Of a DNA stretch of 42,178 bases, positions 41,580 to 42,178 are shown piece by piece (positions within the stretch are counted from its first letter, which is position 1; the number at the start of each line of letters is the position of its first letter). The translations under genes and the position numbers were made by a program. The stretch comes from Clostridiales bacterium (GTDB lineage: Bacteria; Bacillota_E; Sulfobacillia; Sulfobacillales; JAIMBI01). The notes beneath the pieces were generated by a model. That model had not been told where the DNA came from. It saw only the letters and a program-made list of their open reading frames with translations, and did not search any database. The DNA is taken from contig DAHVOH010000024.1 in the NCBI GenBank assembly GCA_027318915.1, positions 1 through 42,178 on the forward strand, written 5' to 3'.

Positions 41580-42178
41580 AAATAGTGTAACTGAACCCGA
41601 CCGGTGGACCAAAGTCGTTACAAGACCGTCGGCAACGCCAACATGGACCCGCGGACCAGTTCCCACTTGGCCATGGATTCGAGACAGAAGTAGCGCCGCA
41701 GCGCGGCAAGCCACTCGTCGTGTGGCTCCAGCGGCACCGCCCCGACCAATCGGAGGACCGCGGCTGGTTCGGGCAGATGCCCACGACATCGGTTCGGCGG
41801 CCCATCTCCTTGTTCAGCCGGGCCAACAGATTCGTGGAGTCGATCTGGCACCGGTGCCCCGGCGGGGCCTGCATGAACGCTGGGATCCTCGGGGGTCGTC
41901 TCCGGCCGTGCCACCGCTTTTGGGTGGCGCAGCACGGTCGCGAACTGCGCCAACTGGGCGTCAGCGGCTTTCCGGTCCGGTCGGACCGAGACTGTGCGGA
42001 CCAGCGCGGCCACCAGGGTCTCGGACGTCTTCGAGACGCGAGTAAACACGTTCCCCGCACGTCGTGGACGCGGCAGCGTGGCCAGCCCGCACCCATCGGG
42101 GTCTGGACCGCTTGCTGCAGGTCCTCGTGGACATCCCTGATGACGACCCGCACTCCCTCGAGCCCGCGGGCCACCAGG
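41580..42178 (-). mobile_element. IS256-family element, transposase 3' part with frameshifts (runs off the window)
   Basis: Joining minus frames reconstructs an IS256 transposase C-terminal half: ARGLEGVRVVIRDVHEDLQQ (42171 down), then in another frame KTSETLVAALVRTVSVRPD, then TNLLARLNKEMGRRTDVVGI (41838-41779) in the first frame, then LVGAVPLEPHDEWLAALRRY with FCLESMAKWELVRGSM in the second, ending at TAA 41620-41618. At least three frameshifts make it inactive. CAAATAGTGTAACTGA just beyond the stop may be the terminal inverted repeat. The other end lies outside the window. Confidence 0.8.

Overview
The window looks like chromosomal DNA from a GC-rich member of the Bacillota. The lineage is inferred, not proven. 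A Sulfobacillus-like or related thermo/acidophile would fit. The clues are very strong Shine-Dalgarno sites of the AGGAGG type, frequent GTG/TTG starts, lipoprotein-type binding proteins, CCA encoded in the tRNA genes, LacI/CcpA-style operators and a PhoP-like box. Most genes lie on the minus strand in two catabolic islands, with decayed insertion sequences between blocks.

Positions 1-5350 hold the 3' end of an Asp-box beta-propeller gene, a family 5 (peptide-type) binding lipoprotein, a small one-helix membrane protein, an MFS transporter and a frameshifted uppP relic. Positions 5350-17131 are a reductive pyrimidine catabolism locus. Read from its promoter side it carries CoA-acylating (methyl)malonate-semialdehyde dehydrogenase, beta-ureidopropionase, PreT, PreA, dihydropyrimidinase, and then a CUT1-type ABC importer (binding protein plus two permeases, no ATPase). 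A divergent PucR-family activator is encoded beside it. No beta-alanine aminotransferase is present here.

Positions 17132-21189 hold an IS256-family relic, a small DUF4190-like membrane protein, a GNAT acetyltransferase, and a thioredoxin whose active site reads W-UGA-P-H-C. The UGA is in frame, exactly replaces the first redox cysteine, and is followed by a SECIS-like hairpin, so this is probably a selenoprotein. Next come a DUF47 protein and a PiT phosphate permease preceded by four 11-bp Pho-box-like repeats.

Positions 21399-34826 look like one LacI-type regulon. An importer operon (two permeases, binding protein, metallo-hydrolase, HAD phosphatase) and an eight-gene operon (GDPD, SurE, SDR, metallo-hydrolase, RbsD, CoA-transferase, thiolase, acetoacetyl-CoA-type reductase) each start at a promoter of the same design, with a 17-bp spacer and a cre-like palindrome just after the -10. 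The lacI gene has a matching palindrome. The combination suggests import and oxidation of a sugar, sugar phosphate or glycerophosphodiester, with conversion of carbon through acetoacetyl-CoA. The substrate is unknown.

Positions 34845-42178 hold an orphan beta-class DNA methyltransferase, a 97-residue unknown protein, a HEAT-like helical-repeat protein, a tRNA operon (Tyr, initiator Met, Thr) with promoter and terminator, a gene-poor 1.1-kb stretch, a dynamin-like GTPase, an ISAzo13 relic, a small HExxH protein and a frameshifted IS256 transposase running off the window.
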